This document shows positions 37,021-49,435 of a DNA stretch of 64,000 nucleotides, one piece after another. The notes under the pieces were generated by a model. That model had not been told where the DNA came from. It searched no databases and saw only the letters and a program-made list of their open reading frames with translations. Each line of letters opens with the position of its first letter. Within the stretch, counting starts at the first letter, position 1. The position numbers and the translations under genes were made by a program. Origin of the DNA: Viscum album (Eukaryota; Streptophyta; Magnoliopsida; Santalales; Viscaceae); contig OY728152.1 in assembly GCA_963277665.1 (NCBI GenBank), positions 1,188,864,357 to 1,188,928,356 of the forward strand, given 5' to 3'.

Positions 37021-37490
37021 TCATCACTAAACAGTGGAATACACTAAATTAGGACGTAGTTCATAATTTATAACTAACAAACAGTTAAGATAATCTAAAT
37101 ATTTATGCACAACTTATCTCATGATAATAAAAATTGTTTATATTTAATTATAAATCCTTGATAATGGTTTTTAAATAAAATTGGAATTATCCTATGTATA
37201 TCCTCGGGCAGTTTTAAACCTGGTGCACAGTAAGGCCAATTGTTGTGTAACAGGATACCCTAGGTCAAGGCTGAAACTCCCCGTTATATTTTTCACACCT
37301 AGGTACATCTATACCAGAACCACGTCTACTTGAAGTATCCGGACATGGATGTATTTTCTATAAAGATCCACATAATCTATTCCTTACCAAAATACCTAGA
37401 TTTTATTTTATTTTTATCCTCAAAGACTATATTTGGGTTCTGTTCCCTAATCGAATTTTTCTAAATCTAGTTTCCATGTTTTCTACTAAA
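37021..37490 (-). other. 5' leader of internal region 2
   Basis: Non-coding stretch between primer site and gag, alignable with the leader of copy 1 over 37,190-37,380. No ORF is shared between copies. Confidence 0.6.
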
Positions 37491-37505
37491 CTACCTCTAA
37501 TACCA
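37491..37505 (-). other. Primer binding site, initiator Met, copy 2
   Basis: The minus strand reads TGGTATTAGAGGTAG, one transition away from TGGTATCAGAGGTAG. It lies 2 bases from LTR 3. Confidence 0.85.
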
Positions 37506-40171
37506 ACTGTAATGCCCCAACCCGAGTAACCTAGAGCCAGTGAATTACATATTATATTGGTACTATTAAAATGAATTAAATCCCAAAGGATTGATCAGTT
37601 TAGTAGTCTTGATGAAACTATATACATAGTTGTAACTCATATTATGTTGGGAATGGTAAAAAAATACAATACATAATAGCAACTAAAAAATGACATCAAT
37701 GAGAACTAAATAAATTTTTTCTTCCACATAACATGTTGATGGTAAAAAATTGAAAGGGGTGAGAAAAAATTCTCAGTAAGGGTTAAAAATAGCATAATCA
37801 TGAATCAACAATAACTGAATTTTAAAAAAAAATTGGCATAGTTAATATGGCCTGGGGAATAACTGAAAAACCCACGCCATTAATAAACTGGTAATGAAAC
37901 TACATCCATGGATTTGATCACAGTGAAAACCTCATGGATATGAATAACTAAAAATGAATAAAGAGATATGATTATTAATTGGATTTCATTTATCTGGAAT
38001 ATGATACCACTATACCGTCGAAATGGTTTATGTTTGTGGGTAGAAACCCGTCTGATTTTTGGAAACAAACTCGAAGGGTTTATCACCAAGTGATTTGTCT
38101 CATGAGACATGTCGATGAATCGAGGGGCTATAATGGGCCCACCCATCATTGAAATTCCAAAAAATTAGTTATTCTTTGATTTAATACAATTAAAATATGT
38201 CATATCACTATCCGTATATATTAGAGGATTCAAATTCATCAATATTTCCATAGTTAAAACAATATTCGAAATAAACATTCTATGAAAGAGGGTATAAAAA
38301 TTAAGAAAATTATCATATCCATGAAAATAGAATATGGATATATAATATATTTACAATTTCAAATGTAAATTATCCCAAATGGGATATGGAAACACCACAT
38401 AAGAATTATTAGTTTCACAATACCAAGAAAATGACAATGAAATGGAAATTGAGACAAAGTCCCCTACCAAATTGTAATCAATCAATTCTTATGAAAAAAA
38501 TTAATAACCACAACATAAATGATAGAATACCATTAATAAAGAAAGAAAAATGATAATATATTTCAAATTTCAGTACACAATACACCACATGCCAGAAATA
38601 AGTGGAAAAAAATGGAAATCTCATGGAATTAAAAGTGAGATAAGAAACCTCTTACATTATGCCCCAATGTGTTCTTCGTTTGATCTTAAAGACCAGAATA
38701 AAAAAATTATCTTCATTAATTAATAATTAAAGAAACTATTATACATTTAATTTATTTAGTATAACTATATTAGGTTCATTAATTCCCTTTTGTATGGGTT
38801 TATGTTTTTCAATTTTATTTTTCTGGAAGCATTTTCTTCCTTGGTTTTCATGATTGGTTTACATGTATTTATGAATGGAAGTTAGTTTGAAATGTGGTTA
38901 AACATCCAGAATTGTTAATATATATTATTAGTGAAATTATAGATATATAAATGATCTTATAATTATTTTGGATTATATACCATGAGGATGACTCAATAGT
39001 TAAAATTTAATGATACACGCTTTGATTAACTTGGTAGTTTTGTGCAAAATGAACTTGTTTTGTATTATTATTTTATAATATTAGTGTTTAAGGAGTAAAT
39101 AACATTAAATGAGGTAAAATAAATATATTATGATCTTTTTCTTACATTAAAAAGGATTCATAACCATTATTGAAGATAGTAATAGAAAATAAAAAACCAG
39201 TCAGCTTTGAATGTGAAAAATTAGCACTTCTCGGCCAGTATTTTCTTTTTTAGTATACGAGGAGGGGGGAAAGAGAGTTGAGGAAGAAATATTCAATTAT
39301 CATAATAAAATTAATGTCTATTAACGGTACTATAATTATCATTGTTTTTTTATGTGGGGAGGTGAGGAGAGAGAAAAAAAGAGTAGAGCTTATAAAAGAA
39401 GTTAAAATAAAAAGGATGAGAGGTTCACCTCTAGAGTACTCCTCCTTGAGAATATTCTTGAGGACTTTGTCTTTGGAATTTTGGTGAGACCAGCAGGAAA
39501 TGGATGTAACATCCTAGTTCTGGGTGCCTCGTAGTGGTGCCCCGTACTCGATGGGTCACATGGACTCAAGAGCATTTCCGCAAACACTAAAGGTTACCGA
39601 CTAGAAGTGAGGGCCTTGGGTGTGATAGTGGAGAAACTATTCCGTCATTGGAATATTAACACAGTGAATGTAAAATAGATAGAAATAGCATAAGAAGTAA
39701 AACATGAAATAGGTAAACAACTGAAGTAATAAAAAAATGGAGAACAAACATATATATATGATGCATGATACATATGTCTAGGAAAGTAGCCAAATGAGTG
39801 ACAATGCTGGAATACAATACTAAACCAAAGTACAAAATAAAACAAATAAACTACTCCCTATCATCGCAAACCTCAGCATGGTCCCATGCTCCCCATATCT
39901 ACAAAAATCAAGTACCTGATGTAGACGGGTGTTATCCATTATCTATACCTGCATCAATATAATCTCTTTGGGCCCAAAAGCATGACCCAAAATGGGTGTG
40001 AGACTAACCCCAGTTGGAAACCACCCAAAAATCTGTACCTAATAGTCAGTGAATATATATGGTAGTAATTAAATAAAATGAAGCCGTATGCAAGGAATTA
40101 GATATAGTAATAATCCTACAAATTCAGTTTCATTCATTTCCAAATATCAAGTATGAAGCTAATCAAAAGCT

Positions 40172-40530
40172 AGTAACCCTCTAAGAATTACTCACAGTCT
40201 AACCCATCTGGTTCAACCAAACAAACACAAGTAACCCTGTAGGAAGTACACACAATCTAACCCCTCTGGTTCATCTTTAGCAAAGGCACTTTGAAGAAAC
40301 ACTCACTATCAATTCCTCATGTGTTCTTATATCGGTAACTAATAGGCACTCTAAGGAAGCACTCAATGTTCAATTCCCCATGTTTCTCATATTGAGGAAA
40401 CTACAGACACTCTGAGGGAGAACATACATACATCCCCCCTATGGCCTCATAATGTAAAAGTAAACAGACACTCTAGAGAATCCCTCAACATCCATTCCCC
40501 ATATGGTCTACTACACAAGGTTCCTAGAGC
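40172..40530. repeat. 60-bp tandem repeats in 3' LTR, six units
   Basis: Unit starts near 40,172, 40,231, 40,286, 40,346, 40,406 and 40,467, that is 55-61 bp apart. The core is GACACTCTGAGGAAGCACTC, then a CAATTCCCCATATGG-like run and TCATATCGG. The first two units are more diverged (GTAACCCTCTAAGAA). The same array is in the other LTR of this element. Confidence 0.8.
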
Positions 40531-41219
40531 CATGTGTAAGTCAATCGTGCACAAACGATACATGGAAGCCAAAGTGAATGTCATGAACTACTTGGATAAA
40601 CAATCTACATCATATCATAGCATGTCAAATTAAAATCACTCCACCCTAACAATACTAGGCATGGAATGAAAAACAACCCAGCAGGGAAGCTAGACCAAAG
40701 GTCAACATAAGAAAACATGGAAAAAAGATCCCTAACATGGAAAAGTTTACCTTATTCTCAAACAATTAACCTCTATCCAAACAAACTAGGCATATAAGTC
40801 AATAAAAGGTTTAAAAACCATAAACACACAATACCACGTTCATGGGTATTGGGAACTTTTTCACATAAAATTCGAAGACTATCTATGGAATGGCAGAAAA
40901 CACCTACCTTAGTGTCGTGAGATCGATATACGTGAACCATAGGGCTTGAATTTCCATATAATGTTGTAGATCTACAAAAATATTAAAAATAATTCATCCA
41001 ATAATATCTCATAAAAGAGGAGAAACTAGGAAAAAATGTTATTGAAGAAGGAAGAACTCACCGATGTGATTCAAATGAAATAGATAGAGTTTCATTCGGA
41101 GAAAAGATGGCGAGTCGGGGGCTCGGAGAAGATCTGTGGCCGTATAGATGTTTTGGGATGAGAAGGAAGAAGAAGAAGTGTGTTCTGTCAATTATACGTG
41201 ACCCCGATGCATTTAATGA

Positions 41220-41405
41220 AAAAATAATGTACATGAAATTTATTTTAAATGTACAAAATGTGTACTTGCCTTTTTCATCCTCCACTTTAGGTAGTCTCCC
41301 AGTCACCACACACGACCATGTACTCAGCCGTTACCTGGCTAGTACACGGGCACCCGTGGAAACTGACTACACAGTGTGTACTTATAAATACATGGTGTTT
41401 AATCT
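41220..41405. repeat. GTGTAC-rich repeats in 3' LTR U3
   Basis: GTGTACT or ATGTACT cores at 41,260, 41,319 and 41,376 (59 and 57 bp apart), accompanied by ACAC/GTACACGGG/ACACAGTGTGTAC words that read partly the same on both strands. They lie in the outer U3, upstream of the presumed TATA region on the element strand. Confidence 0.65.
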
Positions 41406-41489
41406 TTAATTTTCCAAAAAAAACTCCTATTTCCCTAAAAAACCAAAATAATGAAAAACATACCTGAAAAGAAGATCCAGGTTCTTAGA

Positions 41490-41506
41490 AACTTCCCCCC
41501 TTAATG
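41490..41506 (-). other. Polypurine tract of nested element
   Basis: The minus strand reads CATTAAGGGGGGAAGTT immediately before the 3' LTR, a clear purine tract at the expected place. It overlaps the last codons of the chromodomain tail. Confidence 0.85.
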
Positions 41507-42900
41507 AAACTCATCCCTGAATTTCCCTAGCACAGCGGCATAGTAGATGAAAACTCAAATAGCTCCGACCACTGCGATCATACGTTGTCCTCACTCTCTT
41601 AGTTCTCTTACTTTACTCGCTCATGATAACATATCACTTGTACCAGAGGAACATACCATCCACAAAGATCCTTCACATTGCGATCAACAATCCAGATAGG
41701 AAGCTCCTTGAATGAGGCATCCGCCTCGAGCTCAACCTCCTCAGGTTGGAAAACATGAGACGGGTCTGAGAGTAACGTCGAAGCTAAGAAACATGGAAGA
41801 ATTAGTGCATATCCCAGTACCTCTGAGGTAACTACAGTTGAAAGGAAACTAGTCCGACTCTCTCCAAAACCTCAAACGACCTGACGTACCTCAGTGAATG
41901 CTTACCCTATCACACAGTCCTCCTATGTCCCAACCTCGGTGTGACATGCAAGAAAACCTAATCTCCATCCTCAAACTCCAGAGGTCATCTCTTTCGATCA
42001 ATATAAGGATTATTTTGTGACTGGGAAGTATTCATCCTCTTCCAAGTCAACTCTATCTACTTTGTGGTCTCATGGACAAGACGAGGTACCAACATTGCTG
42101 TCTATCCTGCCTCCAGCCAGCAGAAGGGTGATTGGCATGGTCTACTATACAAAGCCTCATAAGGTACCATATGAACAGTTTCTAGAAAACTATTAGTGTA
42201 AGAAAACTCCACAAGAGGTATTTGTTTCTCCCAAGAACCTCCAAAATCCAGGATGCATGCTAAAGCATGTCCTCAAGCACCTGAATCGTACACTTGGACT
42301 GGCCATCTATCTGGGGGTTGAAAGCTGTACTTAGATGTACCTATATACCCATAGCCCTCTAAAGTCACTGCTAGACCCGAGAGGTAAAATGGGCATCCCT
42401 TTCTGAAAAAATGGTGTGTGGAACTCCATACAATCATACAATCTCTCGGATTTATAATTGTCCTAGCTCATCAACACTAAAGTTATTCTTGATCGACAAG
42501 GAGTTAGAATCCTTCATGAGTCTGTCAATGACAACCCAAACTGCATAATTCCATCGAGGCATCCTCGGTTAACCCATCACAAAGTCCATAGTTAAATCAA
42601 TCCACTTCCACTTGGGAATGGGTAACTCTTGCAAAATCCCTACTAGTCATAGATGCTTTGCCTTCACATGTTGACATGTGGAACACCTCATGATGAAACC
42701 AGCAACATCTCCCTTCAAAACTGGCCACCAATACTGATGGTGTAAATCATGATACATCTTTGTGACACCCAGATGAACTGCCCAATCTGAGGATTAAAAG
42801 TCCTGCATCAGCTCCTCTCGAATGTCTGCTGGCACCCACATGCACCCATGAAAACAAAATATCTCATCCTCACCTAATATCCATATAGGAATGGGGTCCT
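41507..42900 (-). pseudogene. Integrase-chromodomain relic, nested element
   Basis: Minus-strand blocks from the right: RCSTCQHVKAKHL (zinc-binding end), LQELPIPKWKWIDLTMDFV with the first catalytic Asp at about 42,590, then the C-terminus near 41,680-41,770 (DPSHVFQPEEVELE, then FKELPIWIVDRNVKDL). A chromodomain-type tail at about 41,500-41,640 includes SEDNV, WSELFEF and GNSGMSFIKG, matching the usual WESE-D-M...P-x-LF...FGDEFLLRGG end. Stops stand where Trp and Arg/Gln codons are expected. Chromodomains in this family bind methylated histone H3; here it is broken. Confidence 0.85.
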
Positions 42901-42954
42901 CCCCTAAAACACTCTTTCATAAGACTAGGCCTTATGAATCTGTTAGCTGACTCA

Positions 42955-44400
42955 TTAAACTCGATCAAGAAGAGTAGAGGTAACAACTATAGAAGAGAGT
43001 AACGGTTTCCCCTGTCTGTTCTGCATCTCCAAATGCATCCCAAAGAACAGATCCATAAGCTTCCACTCACTGATTACCTCCTGATCTGCTTTTATCTGAT
43101 TCCTTCTACTCAACATTTCAGCCACTGCATCGCCCTTCCCAGGCATCTCGTCAAGCTCAAATTCAAAGGACTAAAGGTAATCAACCCACCTTCGATGTCT
43201 CAAATTAAGATCATACTATGTGAATATATACATGAGACTTTTGTGGTCATTGAAAACCACATAATCCTCTCCCAAAAGATAATGTATCCAACAGTGTAAA
43301 GCTTGAACAGCTATAGCTAACTCGAGATCATGCATTTCTTAATTCCTCTCATGTGGCCTCAACTACCGAGAACCATATGCAACGACTCCTTCCCCCTACA
43401 AAAGCACTACTCCAAGCCCATTTCTTGATGCGTCATAGTAATCAGTATATCTCTTTCCTGACTCTGGAAATACTAGTATCGGTGTTGAAGTAAAACTCTC
43501 TTTCTGCTTCTGAATGGCTGACTCACAAGAATCTGACCATAAGTACTTCACACCCTTCTTATTCAGGCTCGTCAGTGGTGCTGATAAGTGTCAGATTCCC
43601 TATATGAAATGTTTGTAGTACCCATCCATCCATAGAAAACATTGTAACTCAAAGACATTCTTTAGTTTCTCCCAAGATACTACTACTGTCACTTTATATG
43701 AGTCTACCGATATTCCTGTCTCGAGATAACAAGCCCCAAGAAGTGAATTTGGCCCATTAAAAAGTGTAACTTTGAGTGCTTAGCACATAAATGATTCTCC
43801 CTCAGTGTACTCAAAACGATCTCAAGAGGGGTAGCATGGTCGTGTTGAGTGTGAGAGTACACCAAAATATCATCCATGAAGACTACTACGAAATAATCGA
43901 AGTATGGGTGGAACACTCAGTTCATCAGTTCCATGAAGACTGCATGCGCGTTCATGAGATGAACCGTCCTAACCACATACCCATATAGACTATACCTGCT
44001 CCGGAAGGCTATAAGAGTTACATCTGGTGGTCTAACACACAATAAGTGGTAACTAGACTTCAAGTAAATATTCAAGAACTCATGAACTCCTCAAAGTTGA
44101 TAAAAGTGATCATCAATCCATGGAAAGTGATATCGATTATTGACCATCAATTGGTTCAACTTCTGATAATACACACAAAGTATAAGGGTACAGTCCGCCT
44201 TCTTTGTAAACAGGATAGGTGAACCCTAAGGAGAAGTACTGGGTCGGATGAAACCCTTTTCCTGCAGCTCCTCCAGCTACTTCTTGAGCTCCTAAAACTC
44301 TGGTGTAGCCATCCTATAAGGAGGAATATACACCAGTGATACTCTTCACAGAATCTCAATATAAAATTCCTCCTCTCGCTCTGAAGGAGAACCTAAAAAT
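42955..44400 (-). pseudogene. Reverse transcriptase-RNase H relic, nested element
   Basis: The RT start near 44,150-44,330 (minus strand) reads LEELQEKGFIRPSTSP, then GSPILFTKKADCTLILCVYY and LMVNNRYHFP, with stops at two places, one of them at an expected Trp (TAG for TGG). The palm is open at 43,704-43,916: FHPYFDYFVVVFMDDILVYS, so the catalytic pair of the FMDD box is intact, then VLSTLRENHLCAKHSKLHFL and IHFLGLVIS. The RNase H end is open at 42,955-43,146 (PGKGDAVAEMLSRRNQI). It is the best RT among the chromoviruses here but not translatable end to end. Confidence 0.9.
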
Positions 44401-44639
44401 TACTCTAGAAAGATATACCTGAATTGATCCACCACTAGAGGAAAGTCCAACTATGAATTCCCCGGGTCATCTAGATATAGACAAGAAATATGGGCTATAA
44501 CTCCTCCCAACCCATGATTATCAGATCATGCTCTTATTTCCTGGATATCCCACTCACCCTTATAATGAAATGATATGCCCTCTCGAGATGTGAAACTCAC
44601 CCTAGGACGATAGAGATCAAAAACTACTTAGAAGGGAAC

Positions 44640-44890
44640 TAATCAGTCCATTCTGAGAATAACGTCATAACCTATCACCTCTTGGACATATAGGTCCCAT
44701 AAGAAGTGACACCCACCAACCTCAAGATGGAACTCCTTGCACTGACGTACATATGTCGATCTAGTCCCAAACAGAGTTTCCAACGTCCAGATATCAGTAG
44801 AAGAAAAGATACAGAGCCCAAGACTCCCCACCACAGCAATAGATATAGAGCTACACGAAGCCCCTATATCGAAAATAGAAGAAGCTGAAA
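44640..44890 (-). pseudogene. Aspartic protease relic, nested element
   Basis: The active-site block is readable on the minus strand at about 44,850-44,885: SSIFDIGASCSSISI, where the usual motif is FDSGASHSFIS; the catalytic Asp is kept and the Ser/Thr after it is Ile. The open frame 44,643-44,834 continues with CKEFHLEVGG and ends VIGYDVILRMD, the expected YDVILGMDW with Gly changed to Arg. Size and place between gag and RT fit a chromovirus protease. Confidence 0.85.
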
Positions 44891-44899
44891 CTATGGGAA

Positions 44900-46230
44900 C
44901 TAGGATCGTACCTCGAACTGTAGAGGGTCTGGGATCCTTCTCCTGCTAGTTCTGGTCCACTGCAAAAGTCTAACCTGCATTGTGGCCCTATAATCCTTCC
45001 TGACCACCATGAGATGGTCCACCCTGTTGTCGTTGAATTCCTGACCACTGGCTTCCACATCCACGAACTCCACCTCAGCCTGAATCGCTGGAAGAAATCT
45101 AGTTCCCTGACTGATGAGAAACTGGCGGTGCTACTGCGAAACGTGGAGTCATAGAAAAAAACCTATCACCATCTTCTGGTGAGAAAAACTGACAGAAACA
45201 TTGAAGGTGACCCATCTTGCTGCAATATCGGCACTCCACTAGGTCTCTTGTTCAATACAGCCTCATATTCCCTCTCTTCACAAACTGGTATCACACCACC
45301 AGGCCACCATAAGAAGTATCACGCTTCCTCAGGTATCCATGCATAGAGTACCTATGGTGCTTCTAGCTGTCAGTAGGTGGGATACCAACTCCAGATATCC
45401 ATCCTCCCTAGATCACAACCCTAGAGTCCATCAGATAATGCTCTGTGATCTATGTCTGGTTGACTATATAGGTGATATAAGTCAACTTTAAGGTGTTCAC
45501 CTAATATTAGATGTCGTGCCTGGGACCATCCTCAAACTTCCTTTCCAGAAATTACTCATCACCTCCTGGGATAGGAATGAATCATTACAGCTCAGTGAAA
45601 CGAGAAGAATAATCCATAACTGAAAGAGTACCATGCTCTAGACTCAGGATCTCTCATGCTCGATCGACCCTCAAAGTCTCTGTGTAGAAGTATTCATAGA
45701 AGGAATGCTAGAACACATCACATGCCATAACCTATTGGCATCCTGCCTAAACAGATCACATCCCAACATCTCTTGTCTAAATCTCAAAGCATATAAGTAT
45801 CGAGCTTCACCCTACTCTCTGTAGGTGGTATCAAATTCTTGAATATAGAAATCATGACTTCTAATCATCACTCAACAGCCTTAGGTCCTCCTTCCACTAT
45901 GAAAGTGGGAGGATGCTGCTTCTGGAAAACCCATGTGAACTCTTCCATATAAGGGGTAGAATGTGGTACTCCATGGAATGTTTCCTTGAACCTCATAAAG
46001 TCCTCTTGAAACTATGTTTCAAAACCTATGTCTTGAATAATGACTCATTCCAATACTGTCACAACTGGAGGATATTCTGTTACTCCCTAATTAGCCATAT
46101 CTGGTGTCTAATCACTACCCTGAAACTCATGAACCACCAGAGGACTTCTCGGTGGCATGAATCTGTATGGTCAAGCACACACCTTAGATCTCGATTTTTA
46201 AGGACTGAAACATATAATTTTAATAATGGA
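44900..46230 (-). pseudogene. gag relic with intact CCHC knuckle, nested element
   Basis: Would package element RNA. The zinc knuckle at 45,192-45,233 reads CRYCSKMGHLQCFC on the minus strand, a complete CX2CX4HX4C motif with all four ligands. Upstream on the element (about 45,600-45,720) lies FYEYFYTETLRVDRA, then EILSLEHGTLSVMDYSSRF, the retrotransposon gag capsid block. The start codon cannot be fixed; the coding similarity fades near 46,200, where the repeat-rich leader begins. Stops occur at several expected Arg/Gln/Trp codons. Confidence 0.85.
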
Positions 46231-46288
46231 ACAAGAGAAAGAAAGCATTCAATTTTTTAAAAACATGGATACACTGTGTTTGTGACCA

Positions 46289-46860
46289 CTACACAGAGTG
46301 TTCCCTTCAGCCTTCACATGGGTGTGTACTTTTTTCTTCCTAGGTCACATAACACCCCAAACACACAAAGAGTTGTTATAAAACACAACATGTACTTGAA
46401 TAATCTTCCCCTGCCCGAGTTCCCTTACATGGATAAGCCACACAGTTCTCCTAGAGCAAGTCTACATAGCATGTTAGTGCCAGACATGACGTGTACTAGA
46501 TGAACTTCCCTGACCCATGTTGTTATTCACATGACCGATTACATGGCTCACTCTACACTGCATGTTCCAGATGGACACGACATGTACTATAAGGATTCCA
46601 CCGCCCTGTGTTGGTCATTACATGATAGACACAAGGGTCACACTACACGACGTGTTCAATATTGGCACGGTGTGTATAACCTATGTTTTATCAGTATGTG
46701 TCATTAGTCACATTGGTGGATACATGGTCCCCACAACATGGTTAGAAACTACGAGGCGTGTACATATAGTACACGATGTGTACTTAAGAAAAACATTTCA
46801 TTCCAAAACAGAAGGACACGTGATGTGTATTCATCATTACATGTCTTGTATTCAGGTTTC
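46289..46860. repeat. About 90-bp tandem repeats with GTGTAC cores, leader
   Basis: A landmark CTACAC/T..GCATGTT recurs at 46,462, 46,553 and 46,643 (91 and 90 bp), followed each time by ACACGACATGTACT-like sequence about 28 bp later. More diverged copies lie at 46,289, about 46,360 and 46,735-46,860. The cores (ACACGACGTGT, GGCGTGTACATATAGTACAC) are partly self-complementary. The array is in the nested element's leader, between primer site and gag, and is absent from the leader of the related element at 51,328. Confidence 0.75.
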
Positions 46861-46869
46861 TTTGGGATA

Positions 46870-47520
46870 GTAAGCCTCAGAAACTACTCTGGAACGCAAA
46901 AAACATTGAAACAAACATTAAGGTGCCAAATTCCGATCAATGATGGCCCATAATCCCCACAAATGAAAGCTTGGCATCTTATACATGTCATTTTCAAGCA
47001 TAACAATTTAATTATCCCCCAAATTCTGATCCATGAGGACCCATGACACCTCAAGAACCAATGTTTGGCATACATTCAAACAGAAACATACACAATTAAA
47101 TACCCTATCAAAAGAAGGTTTTCTATCAATGCATCTATCACAACAGCATGAATATCTAACACTACCTCTATCACAACAACATGAAATCTCTAACGCACCC
47201 TAAATGGCATGGAAAGAATGCATGACATGTGATTTCTAACTGTTTACCTTTTGTTGCATGAGATGGAATACCCTCATATAATCTGGTTGAAACAAAAATA
47301 TAACCATAATAATACAAAAGATAAAAACACCAAACATGGTAATCACCAAATGGTGAAATCAAATCAACTGTAAAAATGAAAAACCAGAAAAATTGAAAAA
47401 ATGAGGTAAATTGTTTTTTTCCTTTACATGGGTTAGCTACTCTCGGTCACTACTTATTACCAAGTACCTAGTCCTTTGTATCCGAGGATCTAGGCTCCAT
47501 ATAGTATGTTAAGAAGAAAA
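46870..47520 (-). other. Leader of nested element, non-repetitive part
   Basis: Non-coding stretch between primer site and the 90-bp repeats. The block 47,200-47,280 (GGCATGGAAAGAATGCATGA... GCATGAGATGGAATACCCTC) has a clear relative at 59,070-59,135 in the next element, showing that the two families share ancestry. Confidence 0.6.
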
Positions 47521-47523
47521 GAA

Positions 47524-47539
47524 CCTACCTCTGATACCA
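47524..47539 (-). other. Primer binding site, initiator Met, nested element
   Basis: The minus strand reads TGGTATCAGAGGTAGG, a full match to the expected TGGTATCAGAG start. It is 3 bases from the 5' LTR and the best primer site in the window. Confidence 0.92.
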
Positions 47540-48205
47540 ATTTGTAACGTCTCAGTTCTGGGAGCCGCCCAGAGGTGCCCCATAACCAGTTGGTCACAAG
47601 GCCTCGAGGAAATTTCCCACATGCTAGAGGCTGCTGACTAGCAGCGAGGGACTTGGGTGTGATAGTGGGGAGACTTTGTCCTCTTTGGAAGAGTAACACT
47701 ATGGAAGTAAATAAGATAGAAATAGAAGAAGCAGTAAAACATGCAATAGGTAAACAACAGAAGTAATAAACAAATGGAGCACACATATATATATGATGCA
47801 CGATACATATGTATTGGAAAGCTGCAAAACGATTCACAATGCTAGAATATAATTCTAAAACAAAGTACAGAAGAAAACAGATAAACTGCTCCACGACATC
47901 GCAACCCTAAGCTTTATCGCATGCTCCCCAACACCACAACAATGAAGTACCTGAAGTAGAAGATTGATTGCCATTATCTATACCTGTAGTAATATAATTT
48001 CTTTGGGTGCCAAAGCATGACACAAATAGAGTATGAGACTAATCACAATAAGAAACCTCCTAAATAAATCTGCCTAATAGTTAGTGAAAATATATGGCGA
48101 CAATAAACAAAATGAAGCAGTAGACAATAAAGTACACATAGTAACAATACTACAAATTCAATTGCATTCATCTACAAATATCAAGTAAGTAGATAATCAA
48201 AAGAA

Positions 48206-48560
48206 AGTAACCCTTTGGGAAGTACTCATATCTTAACCCCTCTGGTTTAAGAAAACTAACATAGGAAACCCTCTAGAATGTACACACAGTCTAACCCATC
48301 TGATTCAGCTTTAGCAAAGACACTCTGAGGAAGCACTCACCATCAATTCCCCCTATGGTCTCGTATCGGTAAACAATAGTCACTCTAAGAAAGCAATAAA
48401 CATCAAATTCCCCCTTGTGGCCTGTATTGAGGAAAGGATAGACACTATGAAGGAGGAATTACATCTATCTCCCCTATGGCCTTGCAACGTAAATGTAAAC
48501 AGACAGTCTAGAGAATCCCTCAATGTCCATTCTCCCTGTATTCTACAACACCAGGTTCCC
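48206..48560. repeat. 60-bp tandem repeats in 5' LTR, six units
   Basis: Unit starts near 48,206, 48,264, 48,319, 48,379, 48,440 and 48,501. Unit-by-unit order agrees with the array in the 3' LTR, so the amplification predates this insertion. Confidence 0.8.
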
Positions 48561-49254
48561 ACAGCCTTGTGTAAGCCATTAATGCAAAAACGATACATAG
48601 AAGACAAAGTAAACCTCAAGAACTACTTGGATAAATAATGTACATCATATCATAGCATTTCAGATAATAATCACTCCTTCTAACAATACAATGAATGGAA
48701 AAGAAAAAATCCTAAAAGGCAAGCTAGACCAAACAGTCAAAATAATGAATCATGGGAAAAACATCCATAACATGGGAAGGTTAATCCTATTCTACAAAAA
48801 TTAACCTCAATAAAATCAAACTAGGCCTAACAAGAAATAATAGGGATAAAAACAATAAACACGCAATACCTCATTCAAGGGTATTTGACAGTTTTGCACA
48901 TAAAATTCAAAGACTATCTACGAAAAGGCACAATCCACCTACCTTAGTGTCGTGAGATTGATATGCGTGAAACTCAGGCCTTGAATCTCTATAAAACACC
49001 ATAGATCTAAAAAAAATAAAAAACATTCAACAGAGAATATCTCATGAAAGAAGAGAAATAAGTAAACCAGGATCAAGAACAAGGAAGAACTCACTGATAT
49101 GATTCCAAAACAACTGACATAGTTTGATTCGGATAATGGACGGTTAGTTGGGGTTCAGATAAGATCCATAGCTGTATTTATGCCTCTATATGAGACAGAA
49201 GAAGAAGTGTATTCTGTCAATTAGACGTGACCATGGTCCATTTAATAAAAATGA

Positions 49255-49435
49255 AAGTACACGGGGTGTATTATAAAATTACAATGTGTGTACTTGCCTT
49301 TTCCAGCCTCCGCTTTAAGCGGTCTCTAGGTCACCACACCCGGTCATGTACTCGGCTGTCACCAAGACAGTACACAGTCTCCTGCAGCAACTGAGTACGG
49401 CATGTACTTATATGTACATGGCGTGTACTATTGAA
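49255..49435. repeat. GTGTAC-rich repeats in 5' LTR U3
   Basis: Words such as GTACACGGGGTGTA, ATGTGTGTACTT, CAGTACACAGT, GGCATGTACTTATATGTACA and GGCGTGTAC follow one another. They agree with the U3 repeats of the 3' LTR and share the ACAC..GTGTAC core with the 90-bp leader repeats. Confidence 0.65.

Larger units (their letters stand above)
39505..41489 (-). mobile_element. Nested element, 3' LTR
   Basis: Left end TGTAACATCCTAGTTCTGGG, right end AGATCCAGGTTCTTAGA, where the other copy ends TTCTTACA. It aligns throughout with the 5' LTR at 47,543, for instance at CAGTTCTGGGAGCC/TAGTTCTGGGTGCC and the 60-bp repeats. Confidence 0.9.

Noticed and set aside
41107..41409. 100-residue plus-strand ORF with a MASRGLGEDLW start
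   Set aside because: Lies inside the U3 of the nested element's LTR on the opposite strand; the other LTR does not keep it.
46562..46870. 102-residue plus-strand ORF in the leader of the nested element
   Set aside because: It runs through the 90-bp GTGTAC repeats on the strand opposite to the element and has no domain.
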